Source of the DNA: Channallabes apus
Taxonomy: Eukaryota; Chordata; Actinopteri; Siluriformes; Clariidae
Reading direction: 5' to 3'
NCBI GenBank assembly: GCA_030522415.1
Contig: CM060108.1
Span: 41,066,756 to 41,130,755 of the forward strand
DNA length: 64,000 nucleotides
Shown: one piece after another, positions 21,540-32,951 of the stretch
Position numbering within the stretch: the stretch's first letter is position 1
Layout of the letters: the number at the start of each line of letters is the position of its first letter
Position numbers and translations under genes: made by a program
The notes under the pieces: generated by a model
The model's input: the letters and a program-made list of their open reading frames with translations, nothing else
Told to the model about the DNA's origin: nothing
Databases searched by the model: none

Positions 21540-23875
21540 AGTGTGATTTGCGCATGCGCAGTCTTTAAACCGTAGTTTTGCCGGTATAATTTTATTTCCG
21601 CCTCATGTTTCCGCATGACGTTGAAACAAGTAAGGAAGGATATCAGAACCTGTATTTCAGTTACTGTTAGTTAAAGCCCCTGGTTAAACTTAAATCTAAT
21701 CCATTCACAAAGGACATTTCTGCTTCAAACCAAAGTTCACCGTGTCACATGACCTCATGACGCAGCATTATCACGGACTGAGTCACGTCATGCTGGCGGC
21801 CGGAGTTTCTCAAAGAAAACTCCTTTAAACCAGGTAAGAAAGCAAACTCATGTCATTTCTATGTTAAATGTATCTCTTATATGAGCAAATTCATGATTTA
21901 TGTCAGGAACAACTACTTTGTAGATTGAGTTTTGTGTCCGTGTTTGCTACTGTAGCTAAAAACACCTATATTACCTACATTAGCATTAGCTAACTAACGC
22001 GGTGATTTTCAAAAACACCGGAGTTTCTACAGTAAGTCGGCGGCGCCGAATAACATGAAAATAATTATATTTAAGTACCGTTGGTTAACGATGTAAAAAT
22101 TAATAGGAAAGTGACGTAAACATAGAACAAGCTAATTTAGAGTGAGTGCTGTTTGTAGTGTATTTATAGTTATTCTTAAAACCTTCTGGACTTGCTAATG
22201 TGTAAGTAATGTAATATCACTAAAATTATATTCCCTCGTATGAAGCGGGGCTTTAGCACATGTTCCTGACATACTGGTGACACTTTATGACACGTTTTTA
22301 ACAATATATATCAGTATATAAATATCGGCATAAATTTGACATGTTGATTTAACGTTACTTCAAGTACATTTTAGCCATTACGATGTCATGAAATAACTTT
22401 AAAAGTAAACATAATCTTTATGCACTTGTGTTTTCAGGCTTTTCTGAAAGGGCATTATTTTACCCATACTGCTCTCTATACTTTATACATACTGTAATTA
22501 AGATTTGCTAACATAAGAACTTGAGCCAGTCCAATTTTAGTTTTTACCTTTTTTTTTTTAAGATCAGTAATGAGTTTCTGAGAATTATATCTGCTCCACT
22601 TCAAGCAAGATTGCTGGTTTCCTTGGACAAGCAACACTACAAACTAATTGAGATCATCAGAAACTAGGGAGGAACCCGTCAGAGAGAAGACCAGAGATAT
22701 AATCTTCATCTTCAAGTTCTTGATCTGGTATGTACTTGCTCAAAAAAGCAGAAATTAGCTTGGTGTCAAATGTAATATTGTGAATGGAAGCCACAGGACC
22801 TGAGCAAGGCATCCAAATCAAGTTGGCTGTGATGCACTAAATTAAAACATAACTAGCAGAATAAAACTCTTTAGTTTAACTTGTTCACAGGTTAGTGTAT
22901 GCTGTCTGAATACAGGTTTCAATGTCTGCCAAGTTCATTTTATCACGCTTTTCAAGCCTAACATAACCAACAATACTATGTTTGTTTTTATATCCCTAGA
23001 GCCTGGATGTGATTATCTCCTGAAATGTCTTATGGTGTATTTGAGTGGCAGATGTGGACCAGCTGATTAAGCACTGGTAAGCATTTGTTCATGAAGAATT
23101 TCATCCTTAGGACTGAAAAATGTTACTGAATTGATAACTTAGCCTTGTTTAAAGGTCCAGGTGGCAGCTTTGTGGTGCTGGGGTTTGAACCTGTGAGCCT
23201 CCAATCAGTATACCAACATCCAAAAACCATACAACTACCTCTGCCCCTTCATATTGACAGATATGAGGTCATTGGCCTTATCAGCTGCAGCCTACAACCT
23301 TTTTTTATTTTTATTATAATTTTTTTTTTATCAGTATGTATTAACATTAGTTACATACATTCTCCTAAACCTTGTGGAAAGAATTCACAGAAGAGCAGAA
23401 GCTGTTATAGCTGCAAAAGCCCAACATCATATTAAACCCTATGAATTAAGAAGTGGATGTTACTCAAGTTTATATTAATACGTAAAATGATAAACTTTAT
23501 CATTAATACATAATGTGTGTGTATATGTATGTCAGTTGTTTTGGCGTATTCATTGAGCTAATTACATTTATCATGCTGCACCATAATCCTAGGTGTTTTT
23601 TTCACTCATAGGGAGAATTAAGTGATTTTACATGCATACATCAGACACTGTTTTGCCAAATAGAGCAACTTGTCTAACGAATGTCCTTTCTTTTATTAGG
23701 TTGTTCAGAAAGATGAAGCTCAGGCAGAACTTCACAGGAAATCGGGATTGTGACTTATTGAGTTTCCATCAGTCGCACATGAATGTTCCATGTTGTTTTA
23801 CCTCTGCTGATTTTGTTTCAGGAACATTTTCTAATTTTCTTTTCAGTCCAATTAATAAATGTATGTTGCAAAGTT
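21540..23875 (+). ncRNA. Probable spliced noncoding transcript (four exons)
   Basis: Four segments are bordered by good splice sites: a first exon ending 21833 (CCAG then GTAAGA), 22563-22727, 23000-23076 and 23700 to about 23875. The last ends with AATAAA at 23854-23859. The presumptive promoter is CpG-containing and has TGCGCATGCGCA (about 21550-21561), a perfect NRF-1-type palindrome. The joined exons have no long open frame; the only ATG-initiated frame of note is 54 codons in the last exon and runs past the polyadenylation signal. I therefore suggest a long noncoding RNA. It lies downstream of gene A on the same strand. Transcription is inferred only from sequence signals. Confidence 0.35.
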
Positions 23876-23879
23876 GAGT

Positions 23880-25130
23880 GTTACTATTTGTAATTTTATG
23901 GAGTAATTTATTTTAGTCGCAAAGTATTTAGTTTGGTTCTTCTTCAGCAGGTTTGACAAGGACAAAATGTACCCATTGCAAAATTAAATTTGTGGATAAA
24001 TGCAGACATATCTTTTTTTTCCTCTCAATTTCAAATTCAGTTAGCAGTGTTGAATGACTGTTGGTGTTTATACATTTTGAAAAAAAAAATCTTAATGTTA
24101 ACATTTTGGATGAAAATATGTTCATTCCACAATAAATGTTTATATAAAGAAATGTGTTTTGAGTGTAAATCAATATGTAATTAAGTTTTTTATGCTTTTA
24201 TATTTAATTTATGAATGCCTTAAATCTTTATTTGATGCAACTTTAAAAAAGGTAATTTGCTCAACCATTCAAAAGTGGTTTATATCAAGTTTATAATTTC
24301 AGGTTAGATTTAGTAGAATATTTACATTAAGTAATATAGCCAACTCATTTATTCAGATTTAGAACAACTTAAAAAAATTGGTTTGTTTCACCTTCAGAAA
24401 TTAGTTTACATGAACTTAAAAATTTTAAGTTAGAGTAAAAGGTTTATTTACATTACGTCAATGCTAAAATATTAGGTGTGACAGATTACTTCAATTGTTT
24501 TAATATAGCCTTTAATCTTCAACATAGCCAGTGCTATATTTTTTTCAGTAGGGTCAATCAGATGTACAGTGTCGCGTAAGTGTGGTGCTTTTATTGAAGG
24601 ATAATGACAGATTAATTTTTTTTTTTTGGGGGGGGGGGGTGAACAATTTCTTTAATGTTTTCGGAGTTGTGGCTGTTCAGTAGAAAGTAATAGGCTCACC
24701 AATTTACAGTATGAGCTTTCAATTTAACAAGTGTAGTGTGAACAAGTTAGTTATTATGAGTATGGAAAACATATTTTCCTGCCTTTTTTTCGGAAACTTT
24801 ATTTGCCATCTACATACATTAACTCGTGCTAGGGTACTTTTACTATGCTGAAATATAATTGAAAGCTATTTATTCGTTTATCTTTGATTTGCTTACTTAC
24901 TTAGAGAGATTCAGGTTGATTTTGCACATTTTTAATCCTTTTCAAATGCAGATTAACGTGCATATCAGCTGGATAACTAGCGAATGCTTTAGTAATGGGC
25001 TCTAAAAGACAATGGAACATTACAGAACGTGCGAGTTGACGCCCATGCACAGATCAGATTCTCACTTTCCACGTCACTATGACATACATTGCCAGGATAA
25101 ATACAGTCCATCCACACGTACAGTAGAAGC
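23880..25130. other. AT-rich intergenic sequence
   Basis: No gene is visible. A run of T followed by eleven G residues lies at 24617-24640. The strongly AT-biased section at 24200-24520 resembles decayed repeat sequence but shows no termini. Confidence 0.5.
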
Positions 25131-25138
25131 ATTTAAAA

Positions 25139-25351
25139 ATGACCAAGATCAGTAAGCTTCATTCTCAAGACATCAGGACAATGAAGTCTGCTGGAAGTTC
25201 CAGTCGCGAAATACACCGCCATCTGAAATCTGTTGGTGTAGACGTAACATTGAGCACCATCAGAAGACATTACAAAGACATAAAAAGTCTGCCTTTCAAC
25301 AAGCATCCCCCACCCCCAAAGACTAAGCTCCTGCTGGTATATAGCTCTTAA
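25139..25351 (+). CDS. HTH-only ORF, Tc1-transposase-like N-terminus
   Basis: The frame of 70 codons begins MTKISKLHSQDIRTMKSAGS and contains two helix-turn-helix-like helices: SSREIHRHLKSVGVDV and LSTIRRHYKDI. This spacing matches the first DNA-binding subdomain of Tc1-type transposases. After LPFNKHPPPPK the similarity ends and no second HTH or DDE domain follows, so this is either a relic or a short DNA-binding protein. A TAAATA box lies about 40 bp upstream (25098-25104). No terminal repeats were found around it. Confidence 0.4.
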   Translation: MTKISKLHSQDIRTMKSAGSSSREIHRHLKSVGVDVTLSTIRRHYKDIKSLPFNKHPPPPKTKLLLVYSS

Positions 25352-25436
25352 GGTCACTGAGGCACGCAAACCCCCTGACCACAATAAGGTGGCAATCCTC
25401 AGGGGGGAAGATGAAAAATACAAATTATATAAATAA

Positions 25437-25619
25437 AATAAAATATCCTTAATCCAGATTTTATCAATCAACGACATAATATTTATCTTAGCTGGATGGT
25501 CTAATTCTCAAAACCGTTTAACCTAAAGAAAAACATAACACACTATAACTAGAATATTTACAAAACTGAAAGGTTTTTAAATAAAAAAAACCCTCATAAC
25601 TCAAAAAGATCATATTATG

Positions 25620-25673
<54 letters not shown>

Positions 25674-25836
25674 TTTTAACTGAACAGCTCTCTTCTCTCC
25701 AATCCACTCCTAAACCACAGTCTCCTATTTTTTCTCTGTGCGCGCGCTGTAGCCTGTGAATGAATACACGCAGCGGAGGTTTTACGTATTTAAAACGTAA
25801 AAAGGTGTCTCCATCATAAATAGACATGAATTAACT
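25437..25836 (+). repeat. Dispersed duplication, copy at 25.4 kb
   Basis: The string TTATCTTAGCTGGATGGTCT, then CCGTTTAA, AACTAGAATATTTACAAAAC and AACTCAAAAAGATCATAT, reappears in the same order and orientation at about 36130-36260. The final ATAAATAGACATGAATTAAC also recurs at 36285-36304. Between them this copy carries a (TA)n/poly(T) tract (25625-25678) and about 130 bp not found in the other. Confidence 0.8.
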
Positions 25837-25837
25837 A

Positions 25838-27413
25838 CAAACCGGATTCCAAAAAAGTTGGGACACTAAACAAATTGTGAATAAAAACTGAATGCAATGA
25901 TGTGGAGATGGCAAATGTCAATATTTTATTCAGAATAGAACATAGATGACAGATCAAAAGTTTAATCCGAGAAAATGTATCATTTTAAAGGAAAATATGT
26001 TGATTACAAATTTCACGGTGTCAACAAATCCCAAAAAAGTTGGGACAAGTAGCAATAAGAGGCTGGAAAAAGTAAATTTGAGCATAACGAAGAGCTGGAA
26101 GACCAATTAACAGTAATTAGGTTAATTGGCAACATGATTGGGTATAAAAAGAGCTTCTCAGAGTGGCAGTGTCTCTCAGAAGCCAAGATGGGTAGAGGAT
26201 CACCAATTCCCACAATGTTGCTCAGAAAGTGGAGCAATATCAGAAAGGTGTTACCCAGCGAAAAATTCCAAAGATTTTGCAGTTATCATCATCAACTGTG
26301 CATAATATCATTCGAAGATTAAGAGAATCTGGAACAATCTCTGTGCGTAAGGGTCAAGGGCGTAAAACCATACTGGATGCCCGTGATCTCCGGGCCCTTA
26401 AACGACACTGCACCACAAACAGGAATGCTACTGTAAAGGAAATCACAGAATGGGCTCAGGAATACTTCCAGAAACCATCGTCAGTGAACACAATCCACCG
26501 TGCCATCCGCCGTTGCCAGCTGAAACTCTACAGTGCAAAGAAGAAGCCATTTCTAAGCAAGATCCACAAGCACAGGCGTTTTCATGGGTCCAGGGATCAT
26601 TTAAAATGGAGTGTGGCAAAATGGAAGACTGTTCTGTGGTCAGACGAGTCACGATTCGAAGTTCTTGTTGGAAATGTGGGACGCCATGTCATCCGGACCA
26701 AAGAGGACAAGGACAACCCAAGTTGTTATCAACGCTCAGTTCAGAAGCCTGTATCTCTGATGGTATGGGGTTGCATGAGTGAGTGTGGCATGGGCAGCTT
26801 GCATGTCTGGAAAGGCACCATCAATGCAGAAAAATATATTCAGGTTCTAGAACAACATCCAGTCATCTCTTTCAGGGAAGACCCTGCATTTTTCAACAAG
26901 ATAATGCCAGACCACATTTTGCATCAATCACAACATCATGGCTGCGTAGGAGAAGGATCCGGGTACTGAAATGGCCAGTCTGCAGTCCAGATCTTTTCCC
27001 TGTAGAGAACATTTGGCGCATCATAAAGAGGAAGGTGCGACAAAGAAGGCCCAAGACGATTGAACAGTTAGAGGCCTGTATTAGACAAGAATGGGAGAGC
27101 ATTCCTATTTCTAAACTTGAGAAACTGGTCTCCTTGGTCGCAAGACGTCTGCTGAGTATTGTAAGAAGAAGGGGAGATGCCACACAGTGGTGAAAATGGC
27201 CTTGTCCCAACTTTTTTGGGATTTGTTGACAACATGACATTTTGATTCACCATATTTTTCGCTTAAAATGATAAATTTTCTCAGTTTAAACTTTTGTTCC
27301 GTGATTTATGTTCTATTCTGAATAAAATATTGACATTTGCCATCTCCACATCATTGCATTCAGTTTTTATTCACAATTTGTTTAGTGTCCCAACTTTTTT
27401 GGAATCCGGTTTG
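25838..27413 (+). mobile_element. Tc1-like element with long inverted repeats
   Basis: Terminal repeats of about 210 bp start CAAACCGGATTCCAAAAAAG at 25838 and end with the mirror at 27413; TA flanks both ends. Each repeat carries an inner direct copy (AAAAAAGTTGGGACAAG near 26035 and its mirror near 27207), the IR/DR layout seen in Sleeping Beauty-type relatives. The transposase between them is frameshifted. Length and complete ends suggest a moderately young, inactive copy that can still be recognised by a transposase in trans. Confidence 0.9.
26188..27193 (+). pseudogene. Tc1-like transposase with two frameshifts
   Basis: Translation begins MGRGSPIPT, shifts frame near 26225, and continues [20 protein letters not shown] (HTH), [20 protein letters not shown] and [13 protein letters not shown] (first catalytic Asp). 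After YIQVLEQH a second frameshift near 26860 leads to [13 protein letters not shown] (second Asp) and CSPDLFPVENIWRI (Glu), ending RRRGDATQW and a stop. DD34E spacing is retained. All catalytic residues survive, but the reading frame does not. Confidence 0.85.
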
Positions 27414-27419
27414 TATATA

Positions 27420-27423
<4 letters not shown>

Positions 27424-27460
<37 letters not shown>
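27424..27460. repeat. (TG)n microsatellite
   Basis: Eighteen TG units adjoining the right end of the Tc1 element. Confidence 0.95.
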
Positions 27461-27463
<3 letters not shown>

Positions 27464-28011
27464 GGCCGTACAGAGACGTTTAAAGGGGCGGGTGCTCAAA
27501 GTTAAAAAAGATAGAACATGCTGAATAACAACAATTAACATTCATAACGAATATGGAATTGCATCATACTGTATGACTGTCATCAGGTCGGGACAATGCA
27601 AAGCAAACGTAGCCTATGTTTTACCTGATGGCGTACAATGTTGCTGTTGATTATTATATTATTAGTAATCATTTTTAAGAATCTATACACATAAAACACA
27701 CAAATATGCACATGCATTGCTTATTAAATGTTTAAACTGTAGAGATACAATAATTTTACTGCTGGAAAATCAACATTTTATCCAATTTGAAATATAAACC
27801 TAATATTATCTGTTACATAATATATTTTCTTTAAAAACAGTGTTTTTTATATCATAAATATAATAATCCATTATTATGTGGATATCCGTATTAGATGGCT
27901 TTTAGTGAAATAAAACTGTAACTTACTTTAAAACTAAACATGTTCCCTAAAACGGTGGACAGAGCTGCAGACCCCCCTGTAACCCCCTTACCGAGTTAGC
28001 TAGCAGTTAAT
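27461..28011. other. Left flank of the big element, older repeat
   Basis: The string AAAGGGGCGGGTGCTCAA at about 27481 recurs at 35834 on the far side of copy 2, so both flanks seem to be parts of one older repeat that copy 2 interrupted. No coding sequence is evident. Confidence 0.45.
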
Positions 28012-28334
28012 GCCCAGATAGCAAGGTGACATTGATTCAATGTTGAAATTTCATCAGAATCATCATTTTGGTTGAGGTTGATTTTTCAATGCTAAATAAT
28101 GTTGAATCAATGTTGATAATTCAATGCTTTTCAGTGTTGAAAAGACAAACATTGAATCAATGTTGATTTTTGGTTGTGGAACCCATCCTCATTCAACAAT
28201 GTAAGGCAAATTAAATTAACTAAGTGCATTTCTATAAAAATGTGTATGCATGTGTGTATGTGTTTAAAACAGGTTAAAAAATTGACTACAAGAGATTTGC
28301 CATGGTGCTTAAAAAAAAAAAAAAATAATAATAA

Positions 28335-28337
<3 letters not shown>

Positions 28338-28378
<41 letters not shown>
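28338..28378. repeat. (TA)n microsatellite, empty site of the 17.1-kb Tc1
   Basis: An uninterrupted TA run in copy 2 corresponds to the position where copy 1 carries the Tc1 element at 17142-18778. Confidence 0.9.
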
Positions 28379-28379
<1 letters not shown>

Positions 28380-28704
28380 AGGAAAAAAAATAATTTGACG
28401 GTAAGTTTTGTGTATTTACCTTGCTGTCTAGTTTACTCACTTGAGAGCTTAATTCCTGTTTGCCGTTCAAAAGTACTCAATTTTCGGCTCGCATTTAACA
28501 TCGGAGGGTGTTTTTACACTGTCGCCACGTCATTATAATACACTCTACAGGCATGAGAATTCAATATGTTGTAGTCTGGAAGTTCCTGCCACTCACGGTG
28601 AAAGAATTTTGGCGATGCGACCTACGGTATTCTGTTTGAGACCTTAGTTCCTGTTTCCCGTTGTCTGTGTCTGACCCAGAGCAGTGTGCGTGCCCCACAT
28701 GGAA

Positions 28705-29120
28705 AGAACCTATATGAGGATATATGCGCATATATGAAACCTATATGCAGTATATATGCGCATATAACCGCACCTATATGGGGCCAGGGGTAGCTCAGTG
28801 GTTAAGGCATTGGACTAAGGTTCAAACCCCACAACCACCAAGTTGCCACTGTTGGGCCCTTGAGCAAGGCCCTTAACCCTCAACTGCTCAGATGTATAAT
28901 GAGATAAAAATGTAAGTCGCTCTGGATAAGAGCGTCTGCCAAATGCCTAAATGTAAATGTAAATATGAGGATATATGCGCATATATGAAACCTATATGCA
29001 GTATATATGCACATATATGATAATATATATGCTGCATATATGCGTATATATGCTGCATATATGCATATATATGCCACATGTAGGCAACATTGAGGTGCAT
29101 ATATGTGCATATACAGGCCA
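28705..29120. repeat. AT-rich self-complementary minisatellite (copy 2)
   Basis: This is the counterpart of 16130-16740, with GATATATGCGCATATATGAA units interrupted by the SINE. The SINE insertion and fewer units account for its shorter size. Confidence 0.85.
28778..28960 (+). mobile_element. tRNA-derived SINE inside copy 2
   Basis: It opens GGGGTAGCTCAGTGGTTAAG, a tRNA A-box-like head, with GGTTCAAACCCC as the B box. A middle part (GTTGGGCCCTTGAGCAAGGC) is followed by GTAAGTCGCTCTGGATAAGA, GCGTCTGCCAAATGCC and a short TAAATG repeat tail. Copy 1 lacks it at the matching position. It is not a functional tRNA gene. Its 3' tail matches the 3' end of the LINE at 42293-43985. Confidence 0.85.
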
Positions 29121-29718
29121 TATAGGTCTCCTGTATTGCTTCTTTATATCCACATATAAGCCCTACTGTATATGTACATACAAGATATGTCTCCTATGGC
29201 AGGATCTGGTCATTTTAGCTCATATCTCACTTTGGCAACTGTCATACATGATGCCTAGCTCATATTTTCTATTATCAAGGCAATAACTAAGAACTAACAA
29301 AAAAAATGCAAAAAACTAATCCTAATTGGCCACATACAGTATATGAGGATATATGCACATATATGAAACCTCAGTCTCCGTGAAAATCTTTTTGAAACAC
29401 GTCACTAAAATTAACTGAAATTAGAAATATATCTATATAAAGCTTAAAGTGTCTACTTTTAAATGATGCAAGTCACATTGAAAACAAATATTCTCAGTTT
29501 ATGTAATCCGTATGAAACCAAGGAGAGGCACAGAATTTCTGTCACACTTATATGCTAATGACCCGAGGCAGGACACGCCCATGCGCCAATCACACGGAAA
29601 TCAGTCCGGGTAATTTACATACTAGACCACGCCCCCGGACACCGGCATGAAAAAACGAACACAGAGAGACAGGCTTGAAAATACTCCGATTCAGTGAGTT
29701 TTCAGCACGTTTTGGAAG

Positions 29719-29853
29719 ATGGCACGCGCTTACACATCCGAGGAAACTCTTCAGAATGTTCTGGAAAGTTTACATTTACCTCAGAAGAAGACTGTGTGAC
29801 TCCGACGACGAACGGGAGCATTTTGAACAGAGAATAGACCCATGCTACACTGG
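29719..29853 (+). pseudogene. piggyBac-like transposase first-exon relic (copy 2)
   Basis: ATG at 29719 opens MARAYTSEETLQNVLES; the frame then ends at a TGA, whereas an overlapping frame reads LCDSDDEREHFEQRIDPCYT up to a GTAAGTT donor at 29854. A CG-rich segment and a TATATGC box lie just upstream (29545-29660). The shift between frames is shared with copy 1, so the ancestral element had already lost this exon or uses another frame. Confidence 0.45.
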
Positions 29854-30572
29854 GTAAGTTATTAAGTCTTATATAACTCTTATTCTGATAATATTAAACT
29901 AATATTAGTAAATATTTTCCTCACTACAGCTAGCTCTTGTCAGCTTGTGTGACACATTGGCTTTCAATGCCATTTATATAGTTTAGGTAAATCATGCTAG
30001 CATGCTGCCTCATGTAGCACAAACATGATATTTCCCGGTGGCTAAGCTAATGCCTTATGGAGTTTACAGATGTTTATATTCACCTTGTTTTGGATAGCTT
30101 TAGATTATGGTTGCTAATGTGTATTTGGCTCCATTTTGGTTAGCTTATAACACTGCTATCAGTAATGTTATTTAGCACAAACAAGCAAGTTGCAGGTGGC
30201 TAAAATACTGCCTTATGTAGCTAAGTGATGCTTATGAATATTTCTTTGGTGTAAATGTATATAATCCCTTTTGTTTAGCGTGTATTTACAAATACCTGAT
30301 AAGATGTAATTGTTTAGAATGTGTTCAATATGTGTGTAATGTCCAGTGGATGGTGTTTTTTAAAACTCAAATTGAATTATGGCTGCAGTGTGTAGTATTA
30401 TCTATCACCATCATTGATGCTGTCATGTGACCTACAGAAGTGAGGTGTATATTTTTCATGTTGAAGTGTGGATACATTTTTGGTCATCTCTGTATATATT
30501 GTGCATCCATATTAATTGCACATCCATTTACTCTGAACAGTATAGGTTAACATTTTTTTATTTATTTGTTTT

Positions 30573-30950
30573 TAGGAATGTGTCTGCATCACCCTTGCCT
30601 TCACCAGCCCCTCACATCAGGACACGCAAGCTCCATTCAGATGGACCTCTTGTATTTGTGAAGTGGATGGACACACGAGAAGTATCTACCTGTTCTACCA
30701 TCCATTCTGCTTTACAGTAGACGCGGTGAAGATGAGGGTGAAATTACAAGGTACATGGACTACAAAGACATTTCCTGTGACTGCGTACAACCAGCACATG
30801 GGGAGTTGATCACTCTGATCAGCTATTACAATACTATACTACACAGCACAAAACAATGAAGCCGTACAGAAATATTTCTCTACACTGCTCGGACATTGCT
30901 CCCACCAATGCTTACCCTGCATGTATGTTTTGTACAGTTTTTTTTTTATC
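30573..30950 (+). pseudogene. piggyBac-like transposase DDE-domain relic (copy 2)
   Basis: After a pyrimidine-rich acceptor at 30574 the frame reads SDGPLVFVKWMDTREVSTCS then TIHSALQ and a stop. The W.D.R.V...STIH string is a piggyBac (DDE_Tnp_1_7) landmark. In another frame follow RVKLQGTWTTKTFPVTAYNQ and HMG, then VDHSDQL, the region that holds the last catalytic Asp. The sequence corresponding to copy 1 reads on as YRNISLHCLDIAPTNAYPAC, again typical of the family. Two or more frameshifts make it noncoding. Confidence 0.65.
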
Positions 30951-31187
30951 TTGCACTGTTTTACTCTGAATGTCCGTCTTTTTTCAGTTTTTATTTTGTA
31001 CTGTTCCTGTTGCAGTTTTACCCTGCATGTAAACAAATGTCCAGAATGTCCAGATTATCATTAATCTGCATTTATACATAAAATCCTATTAACTATTGGG
31101 AAGCTAAACATGAGAATCAGTATGAAACATGAAAAGTTTCTAAAAGTTGCCAATAAATTAATATTGTGATGTGAAATAATTTTTCAG

Positions 31188-31326
31188 ATTGAAGTTATAA
31201 AGGGCTCGGGGGTGTTTTGCCAGGCAGAAGTGTGGAGAGCAGCCCGCCTTGCCACCTCTGCTACTGCCATGGTACGGAATCTGCTGCTGGGCACCTTCGA
31301 CTTGGAGACTTGACCAAATTAAAAAG
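31188..31326 (+). pseudogene. BEN-like exon segment (copy 2)
   Basis: Bordered by TTTTTCAG and by AAAAAG-GTAGCC. The open frame reads IEVIKGSGVFCQAEVWRAAR then LATSATAMVRNLLLGTF and meets a TGA near the donor. Copy 1 preserves the same frame with a few substitutions (14665-14803). The pattern recalls the terminal helix of BEN domains; a second gene product beside the transposase is possible, but this is tentative. Confidence 0.35.
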
Positions 31327-31329
31327 GTA

Positions 31330-32950
31330 GCCATTATTGGTGAGTAAATGCATAATGCGTTGAGAAGGGAAAACAAAACATTTAAGACTTTATAAGTTCA
31401 CCACTTTAACCATAGCCTACTTGTATCAATGTTTATTAGCCATCAATGGAGACTGCATAAGGTAGAGCACCCATTATTGTTACTGTATCTGCTTGGGACC
31501 TATAATACTAATTCATCACTTGCTCACTTCTTAATCCTACCTTTCCTCTTCTAAAGCCACATTATATTGCGCTGTAAGGTGTGTAGTCCTCTATTTTGTA
31601 GAACATATAGTGTTGCAAATAACCTCGTGGCACTAATTGTTGTTGTCTGAAGTTTTAATAAATAATCATAATGCTGTCAAAAATAATGTCATAAATAGAT
31701 TTTCTTTATCAATTAACTTCTATTAATTAAATAAAAATTTTTATTTAAATTTTTAAAGTTTAATGGAATGGCTGTGTGAAAGATGCTGAAGCTGACGTGC
31801 CAATGGTCTTTTATATTAATGTTGTTCGGAAGCCTGTGTAATGATGTAGTTTCGACATCTATCGACTGAACAGCGTTTTTTCGACTTGTTTTCATGTTAT
31901 TGTTGTTCAGCAATGGCATGGACGTGATGTTTTGGCAAAAGAAGGGTGGGATGGTGGTTGATGGTGACTGAAAGCGGTGACTGAGTAGATTGGACGTCAC
32001 AGCAGCTCGTGAAAAGGCAGAGCTACTTTATGCAAGCTGTGTGCATTCTACTGTGGATTGACTGTTTTGAAACTTATATGGTAGTTACATAGCCCCTAGA
32101 CCTCAGTTACCATGAAAAAAGCCATGAAATTTCAGTTTTGACCATATGGGATCTTAAACAAGGACGTCATCTTTTTTTAATTATTGTTTGTTCGGGGAGG
32201 AATTATAGACCACGATGTCAGCATGATCTTGGGTTGTTTCCTTATCACTTCTTGTGTGCGTTTGGCTGTAGCTTGCACACCAGACAGAGTTGTTGGCGAT
32301 TCTTCCTATTGTAAAGTCATGCAGTGTGTAATCTCCTGTCGCCAATTCATTGTGCAGTGTGAACACAGCAGCAACTAAATGCTACCACAGATAGTACAGT
32401 GTGAAAACAATGGTGATCCGATGACTTTGAAAATCATGCAGTGTGAGTTTGAGGAGGAGGTAAAAAGCAATGCAAAACAAATAATGTACAGTTTATGTTG
32501 TCATTACTTTGCTCTCAAACTAAATGCAATGTAATAATAGGCGTTATTTAATAATAACATTAACAGTGCAGCATGCATCTAACTCTGGGTAAAAAGCTTA
32601 TAATAAAATCACCAAAATAAGTCTTCATGTTAAGAATAAATATGCAAACAGTACGGTATCTGAGCGTACGGATTGGGAAATTTGTGCATACAGTTTGTTA
32701 ATCCGTGGCCACGATTTGTTAAACTGAGGGAACAGTTTAAGTATTTGTGAGTGCGGGGGACAAATTGCAAAACCGTCGCCACGGATTGATTTTTTTTTTT
32801 TTTTATTTATTTATTTTTTTGGTCCTACAGGTTTTTTTTTTTTTTTTTTTTTCACATAAAAGACTACATTGTTACATTAAGTATATTTGTTTTCATAGCA
32901 TTGAATATGTACATTGTAGGACAACATTTGCAGATTGTGAAATAACACAT
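31330..32950. other. Noncoding interior of copy 2
   Basis: The stretch matches 13045-14660 of copy 1 in inverse order. It includes poly(T) tracts (32790-32810, 32832-32852) and sequence repeating the theme CACACTGCATGA / TCATGCAGTGTG (32330-32450), typical of degraded repeats. No conserved coding frame was found. Confidence 0.5.
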
Positions 32951-32951
32951 A

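Noticed and set aside
28778..28850. tRNA gene
   Set aside because: A and B boxes are present but the cloverleaf is degenerate and the sequence continues into a SINE body and LINE-like tail.
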